DNA of 64,000 nt from an uncultured Capnocytophaga sp. (GCF_937936315.1 NZ_CALGWU010000003.1:22279-86278), one strand, 5' to 3'; positions 15,390-24,657 are shown, counted from the first letter of the stretch. Numbers and translations are program-made. Notes: a model not told the origin generated them from the sequence alone.

Positions 15390-16061
15390 TTGGACGCACT
15401 GCTCATACATCGCACTTATCTCACTTGGATATTTCCTGCCTTCCTACTTATTTTCGGGTTGGTAGCTTTCCTGCGCGTGTTCTATCCTAAGCATTTTAAG
15501 GACTATCAGCGACTATTGCTCAACAATAAGTACATTATTATCTATGGCAAGAAGGAACGCAAACTCCACCTCTTCACGGTAGTGCTCTACCTCACACAAT
15601 GTTTGTGCTTAGCACTTTTTGTATATGTAAGCCTCAAACACTATGGGATAACAAAACTTTATACTGAGAGGTTTATGTTTTTAGAAATAGTACTTTTCGT
15701 ATTTCTATTTCTTGTTGCAAAACTTCTCCTTCAGCGATGGATTAGCAGTCTTTTCGACCTCTCCGATTTTAGCAGAGATTATATTTTTAACAGAATAGCT
15801 TACTCCTCATATGCTGCAATTGTGATGGTAATTGTCCTTTTTTTAGGTGTTTATCTACCTTTTACAAGCGAAAAACACTTGTTTTTACTTCTTTTAGTAC
15901 TATTACTAATATTACTGAGCATCAATATGTTAAGTTGGATTAAAATCATAAAATCTAATCAAAAAGAAATAAAACCTTACTTATTCTATTTTATTTTGTA
16001 TCTTTGCGCCCTTGAAATCGCACCCTATATCTTTATTATTTACGGAATAGGATATTTTTAG
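15390..16061 (+). CDS. DUF4271 integral membrane protein, TTG start
   Basis: 223 residues with about six membrane segments (for example YLTWIFPAFLLIFGLVAFL, LEIVLFVFLFLVAKLLL, AAIVMVIVLFLGVYLPF and LLLLVLLLILLSINML). It fits DUF4271: N-terminal helix, LLNNKYIIIYGK, and FDLSDFSRDYIFN before the later helices. No ATG occurs near the 5' end; TTG at 15390, 2 nt after the DUF4296 stop, keeps the first helix, so a TTG start is likely. Function unknown; in flavobacteria it often neighbours hemD (recalled context). Confidence 0.82.
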   Translation: MDALLIHRTYLTWIFPAFLLIFGLVAFLRVFYPKHFKDYQRLLLNNKYIIIYGKKERKLHLFTVVLYLTQCLCLALFVYVSLKHYGITKLYTERFMFLEIVLFVFLFLVAKLLLQRWISSLFDLSDFSRDYIFNRIAYSSYAAIVMVIVLFLGVYLPFTSEKHLFLLLLVLLLILLSINMLSWIKIIKSNQKEIKPYLFYFILYLCALEIAPYIFIIYGIGYF

Positions 16062-16083
16062 GAAGTGTAAAGAAAGAACATTT

Positions 16084-16833
16084 ATGAAGGTAAAATCGAT
16101 ATTAGTTTCGCAACCAGAACCAAAGGCTGAAAACTCTCCGTATACACAAATCATTCAAAACCACAACGTGAAAGTAGATTTTGTGCCTTTCATCAAAGTA
16201 GAAGGGATGACCGCTAAGGACATCAGAATGCAGAAGATTGACCTTACCAATTTTACAGCCGTTATTCTTACCAGTCGCAAATCTGTAGACCATTATTTTC
16301 GTATTGCTGAAGAAATGCGTTTTAAAGTACCTATCACTATGAAGTACTTTTGCCAATCGGAAGCTATTGCTTACTACTTGCAGAAATATATCACTTATCG
16401 CAAGCGCAAAATATATGTAGGTAAAAAAGAGTTCGCCGACCTCTTGCCTATCCTCAAGAAGTACAAAGACGAAAAATTTCTCTTTCCAGGTTCTGATGCA
16501 CCTAAACCTGAAGCTACAGCTGCTTTAGATGAGATTAAAATAAAATGGGAACGCGTGGTATTCTACCGCACCGTATATTGCGATATTTCGGCTATCAAAG
16601 AAAACAAGTATGACATACTCACTTTCTTTTCGCCTGCGGGTATAGAAGCCCTTTTCAAAAGTTTCCCAGATTTCTCACAAAAGAAAACTAAAATAGCTGT
16701 TTATGGCGATGCAACCCTTAAAGCTGCTGAAGAAGCAGGACTCATCATCGATATCAAAGCGCCTTCACCCGAAAGCCCCTCGATGACCGTTGCCCTCGAC
16801 CATTATTTAGGCAAACAAAATAGTAAAAAATAA
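16084..16833 (+). CDS. hemD: Uroporphyrinogen-III synthase
   Basis: Cyclises hydroxymethylbilane to uroporphyrinogen III in tetrapyrrole synthesis. 249 residues. The family is poorly conserved; visible signs are ILVSQPEP at the N-terminus, FTAVILTSRKSVDHYF, YFCQSEAIAYYLQKY, FLFPGSDAPKPEATAAL, VVFYRTVYCD, FFSPAGIEALFKSFP and VYGDATLKAAEEAGL, in HemD order. Last gene of the pyrC run, followed by a strong terminator. A TATCTTTG at 15999-16006, inside the preceding gene, might give it a private promoter, but no -33 box is evident. Confidence 0.88.
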   Translation: MKVKSILVSQPEPKAENSPYTQIIQNHNVKVDFVPFIKVEGMTAKDIRMQKIDLTNFTAVILTSRKSVDHYFRIAEEMRFKVPITMKYFCQSEAIAYYLQKYITYRKRKIYVGKKEFADLLPILKKYKDEKFLFPGSDAPKPEATAALDEIKIKWERVVFYRTVYCDISAIKENKYDILTFFSPAGIEALFKSFPDFSQKKTKIAVYGDATLKAAEEAGLIIDIKAPSPESPSMTVALDHYLGKQNSKK

Positions 16834-16834
16834 A

Positions 16835-16860
16835 AAAAGACTGCTTTTTAGCAGTCTTTT
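16835..16860. terminator. Bidirectional terminator between hemD and the DUF4374 gene
   Basis: AAAAGACTGCT (16835-16845), TTTT loop, AGCAGTCTTTT (16850-16860), flanked by A and T runs on each side; serves convergent genes. Confidence 0.85.
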
Positions 16861-16882
16861 TTATTATATTCTTTTTTTTCAT

Positions 16883-18118
16883 TTAAAATGCGTGGAAAGC
16901 ACCAGGATTGCCAGTAGTAGAGAGGATTTGCTCTACGGTTTCGGTAGCTGGGTTGAAAGCGAAGAGTCCGCGTTTATCACTTCCAAAAGCACCAAATAGC
17001 ACTCTATCTTTCAGTTTGGTGATAAGGATACTATGTCCATCGGTAAGAGGAACGCCTCTTATTTGGCTGATAGACTTGATATTGAAATCTATGAGCACAG
17101 CCATTGCATTTTTAGCAGTGTAGGGGTTTGAACCGTTGAGTTCTACTATACCCACATAAGCTACTGCTTTTCCATTGCCTATATACAAACAGTTATACAC
17201 GCTGGCAGGCTTGTAGGTAGTGCCTGCAATGGTGGTAGTGGAGATGTCCCACGATTTGCTGCTATCAAACTCGGTACTGCCTTTGGGAATGCAGAGGAAA
17301 CCACATTTGGTATTGTCCTTAGAATATCCAAAATAGCCTGCAGTAGCCATATAAATATCACCTGCTTCATTAGTGAAGAGCATTCCTTTACATTGCGCCA
17401 TAGGGCGGGTAGGGAAGGTGAGTTTGGTAGTAGTCTCGGATACTACTTTTTCCACTACATCAGTTTGAGGGTTGATGATAGCCACATCACATTGCTGATA
17501 ATCGGGATAAGGTTGCCAACCTTCTCCTTGGTTCACTTGGGTAAGACATAGATAATATTTGCCATCGCGAAGAATACCCATAGCTGGTTCAGGACTAGTA
17601 TCATTGTGAGCGTATTGGCTGAGATTGATTTCACCTGTTTTTTGCATCGTTTGTGGGTTGATAATCCACACTACACCTTGTGTATAGAAAGGTACGTATG
17701 CTTTAGTATCACTTATTTTTTCGAGGTGACCCACCATTGAGCCTGCAAGGACATCAAGAGTAGCTCCTTTGGTGAGTTTTTGGGTAGCAGGGTCATACGT
17801 CCAACGGGTAATACCAGCTGTACCTTTCATAGTATCGAAGATATAAACATTATTACCTTCTACTTGTACCGAAGAGCTAAACTCTATTTGTTCGGCTTTA
17901 GAGTTATCAACAGCGATACCTCCTGCCATTTTATGAATGATTTGAAGATAGGAACTACCACTCATTCCATCAGGATTTTTCACCGAGGTTTCTAATAAGA
18001 AATTACCGTTGTACTCTACCGTGCTGGGAGGCACAGGAGCTGGTTTGGTGTTGTCATCTTTTTTGCAAGATACACTAAGCAGTGCAAGACTGCAGAAGGA
18101 TAAGATTACTTTTTTCAT
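16883..18118 (-). CDS. DUF4374 lipoprotein (XusB-like), copy 2
   Basis: 411 residues. Signal MKKVILSFCSLALLSVSC, KKDD tether. The body reads as a beta-propeller-type protein with repeated VWIINPQTMQKTGEI, VAIINPQTDVVEKV and LFAFNPATETVEQIL elements. It is a paralogue of the next gene; their signal-peptide DNA is almost identical. In Bacteroides thetaiotaomicron a DUF4374 lipoprotein (XusB) binds ferric siderophore for the TonB receptor XusA. By analogy this is a surface ligand-binding partner of the receptor at 19520-21844. The function here is inferred. Confidence 0.82.
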   Translation of the reverse strand: MKKVILSFCSLALLSVSCKKDDNTKPAPVPPSTVEYNGNFLLETSVKNPDGMSGSSYLQIIHKMAGGIAVDNSKAEQIEFSSSVQVEGNNVYIFDTMKGTAGITRWTYDPATQKLTKGATLDVLAGSMVGHLEKISDTKAYVPFYTQGVVWIINPQTMQKTGEINLSQYAHNDTSPEPAMGILRDGKYYLCLTQVNQGEGWQPYPDYQQCDVAIINPQTDVVEKVVSETTTKLTFPTRPMAQCKGMLFTNEAGDIYMATAGYFGYSKDNTKCGFLCIPKGSTEFDSSKSWDISTTTIAGTTYKPASVYNCLYIGNGKAVAYVGIVELNGSNPYTAKNAMAVLIDFNIKSISQIRGVPLTDGHSILITKLKDRVLFGAFGSDKRGLFAFNPATETVEQILSTTGNPGAFHAF

Positions 18119-18165
18119 TGTAGTTTATTTTTTTGATTAATTTTCGATTTTTGCAACGCACTAAA

Positions 18166-18207
18166 TTGCCCGTGCGGCTCGCACCAAATTGCCTGTGCGG
18201 CTCGCAC
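18166..18207. repeat. Two direct copies of a 19-bp GC-rich repeat
   Basis: TTGCCCGTGCGGCTCGCAC (18166-18184) and TTGCCTGTGCGGCTCGCAC (18189-18207). A third copy, inverted, is at 5259-5277. The second overlaps the stop codon of the upstream DUF4374 gene. Confidence 0.85.
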
Positions 18208-19424
18208 TAAAATGCGTAGAAAAAGTCTGCACCCCCTTCTGTGTTTAGCACTTGCTTGCTGATACCGGTAGCAGGGTTGTAGCTAAATAAACCTCTTTTT
18301 TCTTTACCCGATACCCCAAAAATTACTTCGTTGTTGTTTCTACCAATAAACACGCTGTGGCTATCAGTATAAGGGATACCATCAATCTTCTTAATAGTTT
18401 TAGCGTTGAGGTCTATCAACACAGCAATACCATTTTTATCGATAAAAGGATTATCAATATTAAGTTCGGCAGCAGCTACAAAAGCAGCTATTTTGCCATT
18501 CCCTAAATATTCAGCACTGTATATGGTAGAGGGTTTATAGGTAGTACCCTCAATAGTAGTGTTGGATATATCCCAACTCTTACTGCTATCAAACTCAGTA
18601 GCCGATACGGTAGTACTTTGAGGTATGCACACAAACCCTGAATGGGTATTTGCGGGATTGAACCCGAAATAGCCAGCACACATTATATATATATCTTTGT
18701 TTTCGGTGGTGAAAATACAAGTTTTATATGAGGGTTGAGAAGGCATAGCCAAGTGAGTAGTGGTTTCTGATATAACCTTTTCTACCTTATCAGTTTGTAC
18801 ATTGATGATGAGTACATCACTTTGGAGATGGTCGGCATAAGGAGCATAATCAGGTCCTAATTGCAATAGGGGTAGGTAGAAATACCCATCGCGTATTATT
18901 CCGTAGCCTGCATCCGGACTGCTGTCGCTGTGGGCGTACCTTTGAATGTCTATTTCACCTGTTTTCTGCATTGTTTGTGGATTGATAATCAACACCTTTG
19001 GTGTGTTGTATAAAGGCAAATAAGCTTTGGTATCGCTCACCTTTATCAAGTTGCAGGGCATAGAATGTGCAGGGGTATCAAATTTTTTACTTTCGGTAAG
19101 TTTTTGGGTAGTAGGGTTGTAAATAAATTTTCTCACGCCATAACTACCATCAACAGCATCTAATGAATATACCTCATTGCCATATATCATTACACTCGAC
19201 ATATAGGGCACTTGTATAGCTTGTTTGTTGTTTAAGGCAGTAGTGGCATTGAGATCATTAGTAAGTTGTAGATAAGAACTACCACTTCTACCATCAGGGT
19301 TTTTAAAGGTAGTTTTCACTAAATATTTTCCACCGCCTTCATTAGAAGGAGTAGGGGTGTCGTCTTTCTTGCAAGACACACTAAGCAGTGCAAGACTGCA
19401 GAAGGTTAAGATTACTTTTTTCAT
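18207..19424 (-). CDS. DUF4374 lipoprotein (XusB-like), copy 1
   Basis: 405 residues. Signal MKKVILTFCSLALLSVSC then KKDDTPTPS. It shares with copy 2 the blocks PDGRSGSSYLQ, VLIINPQTMQKTGEID, EFDSSKSWDIS and RGLFSYNPATG. It stands between the TonB receptor (95 nt upstream) and copy 2 (88 nt downstream) on the same strand, so one transcript is plausible. Two copies with divergent bodies suggest different or broadened ligand binding. Siderophore or haem-type ligands are most likely from the AraC regulator context (inference). Confidence 0.82.
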   Translation of the reverse strand: MKKVILTFCSLALLSVSCKKDDTPTPSNEGGGKYLVKTTFKNPDGRSGSSYLQLTNDLNATTALNNKQAIQVPYMSSVMIYGNEVYSLDAVDGSYGVRKFIYNPTTQKLTESKKFDTPAHSMPCNLIKVSDTKAYLPLYNTPKVLIINPQTMQKTGEIDIQRYAHSDSSPDAGYGIIRDGYFYLPLLQLGPDYAPYADHLQSDVLIINVQTDKVEKVISETTTHLAMPSQPSYKTCIFTTENKDIYIMCAGYFGFNPANTHSGFVCIPQSTTVSATEFDSSKSWDISNTTIEGTTYKPSTIYSAEYLGNGKIAAFVAAAELNIDNPFIDKNGIAVLIDLNAKTIKKIDGIPYTDSHSVFIGRNNNEVIFGVSGKEKRGLFSYNPATGISKQVLNTEGGADFFYAF

Positions 19425-19519
19425 TTTAGTTTATATTTATTGATTAATAATTATCTGTCATTATTTAATACTCCTCGTCAAATCTCGTGACACGAAGAAA
19501 TATTTAGGATTTTATAAAA

Positions 19520-21844
19520 TTAAAATATCATTCTAATTTTCACTCCTCCATTGATACCAGGGAGCGGACGGTTAAATTCTGATAAAGTTTTTTCGTTCGT
19601 TACATTGCGCAATTTGCCCGATATAAAGAGTTTGTTATTCAAAAAACTATGTTCAAAACCTATATCTATAGTGGTGCTTCGTGGGATGCGGCGTTTTTGC
19701 AATTGGGTCAGTTCAAAATCATAGAAATATTCTTCTACAAAAGCTACATCGGCAAAGAGGCGGGTGTTCTGACCGCTACCGCCAAAAAGATTTTCGCGGT
19801 GAAATTCTATTCCGGCGTTTGCCATTAGGTAGGGGATATTAGGCATACGCTTGTATTTGGTAGGGTTAGGCACAGTGCTGGCAGGCTCGTAGTCACGGGT
19901 ATCACGTAAGTCTTGGTAAGTAGTATTCACGTAGGCATAGAGCGAGGGGAGCACATCGGCTTTGGCTTCAAACTCTACCCCAAGGGTGCGCATCTCTCCA
20001 AAATTCTGATATTGAGCGCCTATAAGTCCGGCGGTGTAGCGTATCATATCCTGCAAGTACATATAGAAGAAGTTCATCTCTATCTGTGCATTGGTGGGGT
20101 GTTTGCCCGTAAGGTCGAACAATAAACCGAGGTTTGCGCTGGCATTGCGTTCAGGCAATAGGTCGGCACTAGGTACTACACTGATACCATCGCCCAAGAG
20201 TTCATTTTCCGAAGGGATACGCACTTCATAACCAGCGGATAGTTTTCCCATTAGTGAAGGCAAAAAGCGGTAGCGCAAAGCGTTGTTCACCCCCCAATTG
20301 TTCTTTTGTAAATCTACATCGTACTTGCCGGGTACAAATAATGGTGCCATTTGGGTGTGCATAGTGTATTGGTAGTAACGCAGGGTGAGTGAGTTGAGAA
20401 ACACATCGTTAAGCGACCGCAAGTCGTAAGTAAGTCCGCTTACCCAGCTGTGCATACGCGAATCGAAATTCACTTGCTTGCCTAAACTGAGGGTTTTCAG
20501 CTCGTCCTTGGGCGTTCCATTGGCTATAGAAAATACACTGTTGAAGTTGAACGAATGACGCTCATTGATGATGTATTCTAAGTTGGTTTTATTGATAAAG
20601 GAAAGTTTTTGGTCATCGGAATCTGAAGGGAAGTTGTAGCCCACCTCACCTCCGTAACGCGATGGGGTAGGGTAGGAGCTGCCGTCCCATTCATAGCGAC
20701 GAGTGGCTTTATCGATGAAGTTCATTTTGGTGAGTACCACCCCGCTGAACATATCAAAATTGAGCCCTTCGGTTAGGAAATTGTCTTTGGTGAGTTTGTT
20801 TGCCAAACCCGCCATTAGGCTCTCGCTATGTGCTTCGCGAATGTCGTACTCTATACCTTGAATTTCTTTGTAGGTCTTTACCACTACGGGTTCAAACTCT
20901 ACCTCGTCAAACCACCATTTTTTAGCTTTAAAGCTCCCCCCAACGATGTATTTGCGGTATTTATCGTGGTTGCGGGTGATGCGTAACCCCTCGCGATAGG
21001 GCGAATCGAAAGTATAGTTATTATCGGAAGTAGTATAGCCCCCACCGATACCAAAAACTAGTCCGCGCGCTTTCAAGTTGCGTTTGAAAACCCCTTGCGC
21101 CTTGTGAGTGTTGAAACTCTCGTAACCATAGCTGAGGTCGGCATACTTATCAGGATATTCGCGAATGACGATATTGATAGCCCCACCCAAAGACGACCCT
21201 CCAAAGCGAGCAGGTACCACGCCTTTGTAAATCTCGATGCGGTCTATCATATCCACAGGAATATCGTTGATATCCAAATAGTCGGTTTGTTCAGTCATTG
21301 GCAATTCGTCTATGAAGAAGCCAATGCGCTTGCCTTCCAAGCCTCGTACTGAAATGCGCGAACTGCTCCCCACACCTCCAGAGGTGCGCAAGGTTACCCC
21401 CACGGTTTTGGCGAGAATGTCCTGCACATTGCTCACCGTGCCCCGCATATTGCTCATATCAATCACTGTTACAGGCATACTCTCTTCTTTCTTTTGGTGA
21501 GCGATACTCTTGCCCGAAACAGTTACTCCACTTATTTCCTCAGCTTGCTCTTTAAGGCTGATATCCAAACGCTCTTGTCCTTTTAGATAGATTTTCTTAC
21601 TAAAAGTTTGATAGCCGAGATAGCTACCTATAATAGTGTAATTGCCTTCGGGGATACCTTTTAGATAATAGTTGCCTTGTGCATCGGCATTAGCGCCTTT
21701 TTTCAATTCTTTGAGGTAGATATCGGCGCCTATAAGTGGTTTTTGAGTAGCTTTATCGGTAATTTTACCTGAAAGTTCAGCAGTATTTTGAGCCCATAAA
21801 GAAGAAGTAGTGAGCAGTAATAAAAGAAAAGTTTTGTATAACAT
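19520..21844 (-). CDS. TonB-dependent receptor, probable siderophore receptor
   Basis: 774 residues, outer membrane. Signal peptide MLYKTFLLLLLTTSSLWA, then a CarboxypepD_reg domain (about 23-95, AELSGKITDKATQKPLIGAD, GIPEGNYTIIGSYLGYQ). The plug follows (MPVTVIDMSNMRGTVSNVQ, SSRISVRGLEGKRIGFFIDE, MIDRIEIYKGVVPARFGGSS), then a 22-strand-type barrel ending VKIRMIF with terminal Phe. It leads two DUF4374 lipoproteins and is divergent from an AraC regulator, an iron-uptake layout. TACTTTTG (-7) at 21991-21998 implies a leader of about 140 nt that contains a 7-bp array. Confidence 0.9.
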   Translation of the reverse strand: MLYKTFLLLLLTTSSLWAQNTAELSGKITDKATQKPLIGADIYLKELKKGANADAQGNYYLKGIPEGNYTIIGSYLGYQTFSKKIYLKGQERLDISLKEQAEEISGVTVSGKSIAHQKKEESMPVTVIDMSNMRGTVSNVQDILAKTVGVTLRTSGGVGSSSRISVRGLEGKRIGFFIDELPMTEQTDYLDINDIPVDMIDRIEIYKGVVPARFGGSSLGGAINIVIREYPDKYADLSYGYESFNTHKAQGVFKRNLKARGLVFGIGGGYTTSDNNYTFDSPYREGLRITRNHDKYRKYIVGGSFKAKKWWFDEVEFEPVVVKTYKEIQGIEYDIREAHSESLMAGLANKLTKDNFLTEGLNFDMFSGVVLTKMNFIDKATRRYEWDGSSYPTPSRYGGEVGYNFPSDSDDQKLSFINKTNLEYIINERHSFNFNSVFSIANGTPKDELKTLSLGKQVNFDSRMHSWVSGLTYDLRSLNDVFLNSLTLRYYQYTMHTQMAPLFVPGKYDVDLQKNNWGVNNALRYRFLPSLMGKLSAGYEVRIPSENELLGDGISVVPSADLLPERNASANLGLLFDLTGKHPTNAQIEMNFFYMYLQDMIRYTAGLIGAQYQNFGEMRTLGVEFEAKADVLPSLYAYVNTTYQDLRDTRDYEPASTVPNPTKYKRMPNIPYLMANAGIEFHRENLFGGSGQNTRLFADVAFVEEYFYDFELTQLQKRRIPRSTTIDIGFEHSFLNNKLFISGKLRNVTNEKTLSEFNRPLPGINGGVKIRMIF

Positions 21845-21896
21845 AAATATTGGTTTTTATCCATTAAATCATTAACTATCAGTATCTAACCTTTAT

Positions 21897-21931
21897 CCCC
21901 TGACACCTGATACCTGACACCTAACCCCTAA
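21897..21931. repeat. Perfect 7-bp array CACCTGA
   Basis: CCCCTGA, CACCTGA, TACCTGA, CACCTAA, CCCCTAA: five clean 7-bp units in the receptor's 5' leader. Confidence 0.85.
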
Positions 21932-21990
21932 AAATTTGGTAGTTTGCGATATATTATTTACTTTTGTTCTAAACAACGGATTTCAAGAGG

Positions 21991-21998
21991 CAAAAGTA
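21991..21998 (-). promoter_or_regulatory. -7 box of the siderophore-receptor operon
   Basis: TACTTTTG on the minus strand. No clear -33 TTTG upstream, which would fit dependence on the divergently encoded AraC activator. Confidence 0.5.
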
Positions 21999-22057
21999 CA
22001 CTAAAATAAAAGTACTATTGTTTAATATCCTTAGCAAAGTTTTATATCTGAATAGCT

Positions 22058-23020
22058 ATGATGAATGAAGTAACATTACCTTTGGTGACCAGTGAAGAAG
22101 AAGTACAAAGCTACTATGAGGGAGTGAGTGAACACGTGGGATTGTTTCGGTTAGAACAACAGTTTTTAGGCGAGCATACTTACTACTGTTGGCAAGCACA
22201 AATGAAAGAAGATGTAGTTTTTGAAGGACGTATGGATATCCCCTCAGTGCGCCTTTATTTTGTAACGCAAACACATAAAGGTATACAAATAGAGATTGAC
22301 AAACGTATTGCTACTGCCAAAGCAGGAACTCATAATATATTTTTCGGGAGTGAAGAGTGTTTAGGGAAAGATTTTTTTCACAAAGATGATACTATAGAGG
22401 TGATTTCCTTAGCTGTGAGTGCCGAAAAGTTTGCACAAATAGCCGCTACCTATCCCGAAACCTTTATGTCGTGGTATGAGCGTTATCAACACAGTGGCAA
22501 TTTTATGCTCTCCCCCGAACATTCTTTGCCTACTACCTTTCCTATGCAAACGGCACTTTGTCAGTTGCAGCAAGCGACACTCTTGGGCAAGGCTGCCCGA
22601 CCTTATGCTGATCTTAAAATACAAGAACTCCTTATTTTACAATTGCAACAATACGAACAACAACAGTCACAGCCTCACCAATATTGTAAAACCCCAACCG
22701 ATGTACAGAAGATGTACGAAGTGCGCGATATGCTTACAGCCCAGTTAGATACTACGCCTTCCATAACTGAATTAGCGCGTGCTGTGGGTACTAATGAAAA
22801 GAAATTGTGTTACGGTTTCAAAGAAGTATTTGGCACTACAGTTTTCGGTTACTTATACGATTATAAAATGGAGTTAGCACAGCAGCTACTTCTCCACACC
22901 GATAAGAACATCAGTGAGATAGCATTTGCTTGTGGCTATGAGTATGTATCGCATTTCTCTACTGCCTTTAAGAAGAAATTTGGCAGAAGCCCGAAGCAAG
23001 TGTCAGGGGACAGAGGATAG
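22058..23020 (+). CDS. AraC-family regulator (PchR-like)
   Basis: 320 residues. The C-terminal 100 residues are an AraC DNA-binding domain: MLTAQLDTTPSITELARAVG (first HTH), KLCYGFKEVFGTTVFGYLYD, then ISEIAFACGYEYVSHFSTAF and FKKKFGRSPKQ. The N-terminal part resembles the sensor domain of PchR-like siderophore regulators rather than a cupin sugar sensor. Divergent from the TonB receptor operon and its probable regulator. The last residues (VSGDRG) and TAG come from a 7-bp array (AGTGTCA/GGGGACA/GAGGATA). Confidence 0.88.
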   Translation: MMNEVTLPLVTSEEEVQSYYEGVSEHVGLFRLEQQFLGEHTYYCWQAQMKEDVVFEGRMDIPSVRLYFVTQTHKGIQIEIDKRIATAKAGTHNIFFGSEECLGKDFFHKDDTIEVISLAVSAEKFAQIAATYPETFMSWYERYQHSGNFMLSPEHSLPTTFPMQTALCQLQQATLLGKAARPYADLKIQELLILQLQQYEQQQSQPHQYCKTPTDVQKMYEVRDMLTAQLDTTPSITELARAVGTNEKKLCYGFKEVFGTTVFGYLYDYKMELAQQLLLHTDKNISEIAFACGYEYVSHFSTAFKKKFGRSPKQVSGDRG

Positions 23021-23107
23021 TTATAAACTTTGTGAAAGTCCCAAAACTTTGATAAAGTAGATTACTCTGATAATCAATTACATTGTAGGGGCGTTTTGCA
23101 AACGCCC
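22999..23107. repeat. 7-bp array followed by palindromic repeat, copy 1
   Basis: The 22999-23020 array carries the AraC stop. 23022-23107 is a dispersed element with GATTACTCTGATAATCAATT and the palindrome GGGCGTTTTGCAAACGCCC (23089-23107). Other copies are at 43069-43149, 52503-52616 and 54361-54479. Confidence 0.8.
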
Positions 23108-23113
23108 TTTACA

Positions 23114-23141
23114 AAAAAAGCTGCCTAACATTAGACAGCCT
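23114..23141 (-). terminator. Terminator of the GH3-family gene
   Basis: On the minus strand GGCTGTCTAATG/TTAGGCAGC forms a stem with one mismatch, followed by seven T. Confidence 0.75.
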
Positions 23142-23148
23142 ATTTATA

Positions 23149-24657
23149 CTACAACTTCAAAAGTTCCTCTATGTATTCTCTACTGTTAGAAAGTCGGGGG
23201 ACTTTGTTTTGCCCACCGAGTTTGTCTTTATGCTTGAGCCAATCGTGGAAAAGCCCCGTACGTGCGCTGTGTACTTTAGGCTTGTTGAGGGTCATATTGT
23301 TGTAACGCTTGGCTTCGTAATCGGAGTTGAGTTTCTGGAGTTCGAGGTCTAATATCTCGGTGAATTGCTCTAAACTCTCTGGAGCTGATTCAAATTCTAT
23401 CACCCACTCGTGTCCGCCTTTTAGCTTGTCCTGCATAAAGATAGGCGCTACAGTGTAATCTATCAAATTACTATTGGTTTGTTCGCAGGCTTTTTCTAAA
23501 GCGCGCTCAGCATTCTCTATAATGAGCTCTTCGCCAAAAACATTGATAAAGTGTTTGGTGCGCCCCGTAATCTTGATGCGATAAGGTGCTACTGAGGTAA
23601 ATCGCACAGTATCACCTATAATATACCGCCACAAGCCTGCATTGGTGCTAATCACCATTGCGTAGTTTTTGCCTATCTCCACTTCACTCAGCGGAATGGC
23701 TTTTTGTTGGGCAGTGCCAAAGGTCTCCATTGGGATGAACTCATAGAAAATACCATAGTCCAGCATTAGCAACATTTCGTCCGAATTATTGCGGTCTTGA
23801 ATAGCAAAAAAACCTTCGGAAGCATTGTATATTTCGTAATAGCGGAAAGTATCCGAGGGGATAATATTTTTATATTGTTCGCGATAAGGAATGAAACTCA
23901 CTCCACCGTGGAAATACACTTCTAAGTTTTCCCACAATTCTAATAGGTTTTGTTTTTTGGTATCTTCTAAAATGCGGTTCAGCAATATGAGCATCCACGA
24001 GGGGACACCTGCAATGCTGGTAACATTTTCTGTTTTTACTTCTTTTACAATTGCCTGTAGTTTGCTCTCCCATTCACTCATCAGTGATACTTTGTTGCTG
24101 GGAGTACAACTCCATTCTGCCCAAAAAGGCAAGTTTTCAATTAAAATCGCCGATAAATCACCAAAATAGGTGCCGTTTTGCTCGTATAATTGCTTGCTAC
24201 CCCCAAGTCGCAAACTCTTTCCTTTGAAAAGGTTTGAGTCCTCGTTGTTGTTCAGGTATAAGCAAAGCATATCTTTCCCTGATTTGTAATGACACAATTG
24301 CAGAGCCTCCTCACTCACGGGTATAAATTTGCTTTTGGCATTGGTAGTCCCGCTGCTCTTAGCAAACCACTTGATGGGTGTATGCCAAAATACATTGCGT
24401 TCACCGCGCCGAGCTCTTTCAACATAAGGCTCAAAGTCCTCGTAGGTAGTGAGAGGCGTTTCACGCACAAATTGCTGGTAGTTTTTCACTTCGGCGAAGT
24501 TGTATTGCTTGCCGAGTTCAGTATCTTTGGCATTGCTGATTAGTTCTAAAAGCACGCGTTCTTGTACCCTATGAGGGTCGAGTACAAACTCTTGTATCTG
24601 GTCGATACGGCGTTTTAAAAACCACGAAGTGATAGAATTAAATAAAGCTAAAGGCAT
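23149..24657 (-). CDS. GH3-family acyl-adenylating protein
   Basis: 502 residues, related to plant GH3 acyl-amido synthetases (ANL superfamily). Signs: ELGKQYNFAEVKNYQQF, PLTTYEDFEPYVERARRGE, the ATP motif WFAKSSGTTNAKSKFIPVS, YNASEGFFAIQD, LWRYIIGDTVRFTS and ITGRTKHFINVFGEELI. Bacterial members are common in Bacteroidota but their substrates are unknown. It would join a carboxylate to an amino acid through an adenylate (family inference). Cytoplasmic; no partner gene is obvious. Confidence 0.9.
   Translation of the reverse strand: MPLALFNSITSWFLKRRIDQIQEFVLDPHRVQERVLLELISNAKDTELGKQYNFAEVKNYQQFVRETPLTTYEDFEPYVERARRGERNVFWHTPIKWFAKSSGTTNAKSKFIPVSEEALQLCHYKSGKDMLCLYLNNNEDSNLFKGKSLRLGGSKQLYEQNGTYFGDLSAILIENLPFWAEWSCTPSNKVSLMSEWESKLQAIVKEVKTENVTSIAGVPSWMLILLNRILEDTKKQNLLELWENLEVYFHGGVSFIPYREQYKNIIPSDTFRYYEIYNASEGFFAIQDRNNSDEMLLMLDYGIFYEFIPMETFGTAQQKAIPLSEVEIGKNYAMVISTNAGLWRYIIGDTVRFTSVAPYRIKITGRTKHFINVFGEELIIENAERALEKACEQTNSNLIDYTVAPIFMQDKLKGGHEWVIEFESAPESLEQFTEILDLELQKLNSDYEAKRYNNMTLNKPKVHSARTGLFHDWLKHKDKLGGQNKVPRLSNSREYIEELLKL

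Noticed and set aside
15999..16006. Internal promoter for hemD (TATCTTTG)
   Set aside because: No -33 TTTG at the right distance, and the sequence encodes conserved membrane residues of the preceding gene, so it may be chance.
23089..23107. Palindrome as an ordinary terminator
   Set aside because: The same palindrome with the same flanks occurs at four places, including ones not next to a gene end in the right orientation, and a separate hairpin with a T run already serves the GH3 gene.
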